From contig NC_092523.1 in NCBI RefSeq assembly GCF_037038585.1, forward strand, positions 45,959,501 to 46,023,500: DNA of 64,000 nt, in the 5' to 3' direction. The notes beneath the pieces are model-generated. The model was not told where the DNA came from. It saw only the letters and a list, made by a program, of their open reading frames with translations, and made no database searches. The translations under genes were made by a program, and so were the position numbers. Positions 61,213 through 64,000 of the stretch are shown here, in pieces. The DNA is from Patagioenas fasciata. Taxonomy: Eukaryota; Chordata; Aves; Columbiformes; Columbidae. Positions within the stretch are counted from its first letter, which is position 1. Each line of letters begins with the position of its first letter.

Positions 61213-64000
61213 CTGGAAGAAGAAATTAGAAACATGATTATAAGGCATTCACTTATTAGTTCTGAAGAAAGTAAGTACATACATATGCTATCTAATCTGA
61301 ACATCTCCTTTCTCCTACTGCTCACACTCCCACTGTATTTGCCTTATTACGTGTAGAACTGCCATCATAGCAGGCTTTTCAGGTAGCTTGTGATACTCTT
61401 TCCATCTACTGTGGCAATATTGAGACAACGAAAGTCATCAAAATTGGCACTATTAAAAATTACTCCAGGTATCAAGAATTCATGTTTGACTATGCTGTAT
61501 TTTGAAATAGTCAGCTACAAATACGCTTGTCTGAATAAACGTGAATCTAATTCTCACATCATAACAGTCAACCCAAGTTTACAGGGCCTGACAAAGTCTC
61601 AAATTTTAAATAAAATATTTAAACAATCAAAAGACTAACCTCAAATACATACTTCCTTTGAGAACAATCGAAAAAAATCCATAGAATACATGAAACACAT
61701 CACAGCTGCTGTAAAAATGTTTCAGAACAGGTTATCAAAGAAAGGGAAGAGGTCTTCTATTTTCCCAGCTGATGTCCTGGACATCTTATGTATTTAACTT
61801 TAAATTTTGACCAGAAAAATTGCTGTCTGGAGAGGAAAGTTAAATGATACATTGATAGGCATATCCAATAAGGACAATTAAGAGAACAATGAGATCAAAA
61901 TCGCACTTAGAACACAACATTAGCTCCAACTTTGATTATGAAGCAATTACCAGGGCTCTAGTTTACTATTTACTGTACATTTAACACAAAAAGAGCAACC
62001 TAGAGGAACCTTCCTGGATAGTGCCACAACCCACATAATTTTTACCCACATTATAAAATTCATGCAACTCCTTTACATCTTCAGTCCAGAACATCACTGC
62101 ACATTTCGAATGTTTTTCTCCCACCCTCCCAGGTAACTGCTAGCACCAGGCTTTGCGTATTGCTTTCTGCCAGCACAAGGAGAAGTGAAGTGAAAATATT
62201 TTCATTTTGCTGTCTGGGCCATTCTCCACCTTTCAAGAGCATCTGTCAGTCATCAAATTTGTGGAAGCACACTGAACTTGATTTCATGTGAGCTGTGAAG
62301 TGCTCGAACAGCTGCTTCTTCTCCTGGGAAACCTCCAGAGGAAACGGGACTCTTAGAAATTAATTCCGTAGGATGCACTCAACCTGGAACTTCCTCCTTC
62401 AGATTTTTAGTTTGTTTCAAATTCATGTTTTTGTTGCTATATCAACACCTCTAAATTAAAACTTGAAGAAGCAACAATCTGGGAGTCAATTCATTCCAGC
62501 TGTTAGTGGTCATTCAATTAATTCATTGCAAAAAGTGTAACACTTGAAGGCAAACTCTGAAGATCTTTGCAGGGTTTAAGACAGTGAAACTGGAAGAGAC
62601 TGCTTTCAAAGAGTGTGGATGAGAAGAAGGCGAGAGATCTCACTGGCTCCAAGGGAGCGCTTCACAATCTCCTTAATGGGGTGCAGGACTGCTCTTTCAG
62701 CACATATGCCTCAGAAACAGCTGGGATCTATTGACCTTTTGGGAAAAAAATCTTAAGGAGATACATGGGTAAGTAGGATAACCTTCTGGTTACACCATCA
62801 TCAACACCTGAAGAATTGATTTCAAAAGGAGTTTGTTATGGGGAATGGCCAATGTCAAGGACAGAACTTTTCCAAGACCGCTGTCTAATTATTAACATGT
62901 ATTTCTGGCACGTCTTGCTAACAAATAGCAGTAGCCTCATTCTTCAAGACCACTCTACCACCTTACTACCCCATTACTGCTGACTTTGTCCAAGCAGTGT
63001 CACAGGCAAGCCCATGTGATATGCCCTTGAGTCTCTACTCTCTAATCATCCAGAGTGGGGACTTGCCCAGGATGTATTGCAGCTGCTTTCCAGTCCCCAA
63101 TGTGTCTTTTCTCCCTAGGCACACAGATTATGGGGCGAGCAAAGAGCTTATTATATTCAAACCCTTGCTCCAGCACCTACTCGAGATGAGGTAGAGATGT
63201 GCTTCCAGATCAAGAAGCTGAAATCACTCCCAGATGCTGTTGTTTAGACATTGTCATTGTCACTCCCACTTCTATTTTTTATTGTGTTTGATCCATTCTA
63301 AATTGATATTGCAGTTTTTGGAAGAACAAATGTGTCTTTTTTTCTGGTTTGTTCACCTTCTCTGGACCATGGTCAGGTACAGATAATAGGTTGAACTCTC
63401 TCTTTGAATCCTTGGCTCCTCAGATGAATGCCAGAGCTCATGCTGTGTCCAGAGACACTAATTCTAGAGCTCTGGAGAGCACTGATCAGCTCCATGGTGA
63501 AACACAAAGGAATCTCCAAGCAAGAACAAGCAGTGACACTAAATCAGGCCGATCCTGGCCTGTTGAAAATCAAAAGAGTTGTGATTGGCACCTGAAATAC
63601 AAAGATATGCTGTTGAGCTCTGTGTGGTACAGAGCATCTGGAAAGTTTTCTAAAAGAGGAATTAGTCCCCTGAAGTTTATTGCACTGCAATTATGAACAA
63701 TGTAAAAGCACCTCAATAAGAGTACTAATCACTACTCCAGTGTTTGATTTTCATTCAGTAGAAAGCTACTGAACATAACATAAAAGCACACTTGGAGTTT
63801 CTTGGGAGGAACCTCTTTTCACACTGCTTCTCTTTGGCATGGTGTCTTTCAATATGATTTGCAGTATTTCCAGGCCTGTGTGTTTCATAGAAAATATAAA
63901 TACTAGATTTAGTCATGCTATCTTTTTCCTTTTTCATGAAGCTTGAAGTACCTGTTTTTCATCTATGCAAAAACTAAATTTTCTCCAAAATGTCAGGGGA
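61213..64000 (-). other. Presumed upstream GUCY1B1 intron
   Basis: No sequence matching the H-NOX residues 1-99 was found on the minus strand, so this is taken as the 3' part of the preceding intron. No repeats recognised. Confidence 0.6.

Noticed and set aside
61213-64000. Search for GUCY1B1 exons covering residues 1-99
   Set aside because: No minus-strand stretch resembling the H-NOX N terminus with splice sites was found; these exons are taken to lie outside the window.

Overview
The window is vertebrate nuclear DNA, almost certainly from a bird. Its genes are split by canonical GT-AG introns, and the interspersed repeats are fragments of the CR1 LINE family, including copies that end in the ATTCTGTGATT-type 3' tail. 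There are no operons, prokaryotic genes or CRISPR arrays. The species cannot be named from the sequence alone.

Two protein-coding genes lie tail to tail. ASIC5 (acid-sensing/bile-acid-sensitive channel, DEG/ENaC superfamily) is complete on the + strand: ten coding exons between 7420 and 21338 join in phase into a 504-residue protein with two membrane segments, an N-terminal His-Gly motif and the Gly-Ala-Ser selectivity-filter motif. GUCY1B1 (beta-1 subunit of the nitric-oxide receptor soluble guanylate cyclase) runs on the - strand from 61212 down to 40710. Ten coding exons give residues 100-619 in standard vertebrate numbering; the exons for residues 1-99 were not found and should lie beyond 64000. 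The arrangement agrees with the known vertebrate order GUCY1A1-GUCY1B1-ASIC5-TDO2 (established knowledge of the human locus).

Layout: 1-7400, upstream of ASIC5, with one CR1 copy and a weak older CR1 trace. 7420-21338, ASIC5, with two CR1 copies in introns. 21339-40709, the shared 3' flank, with probable poly(A) signals for both genes and one long CR1 fragment. 40710-61212, GUCY1B1, with two near-identical CR1 copies, a long AACAT microsatellite, a solo LTR and a 56-bp tandem repeat. 61213-64000, presumably more GUCY1B1 intron.

The least ordinary feature is a solo endogenous-retrovirus LTR at 58934-60004, flanked by a 5-bp duplication (GTAGT). Between its TATA box and its poly(A) signal it carries an array of 12 short hairpins (59356-59711) built from two alternating stem families, with a compensated stem change in one unit. 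A strong splice-donor-like site sits just before the array. All recognisable transposable elements inside introns lie antisense to their host gene.
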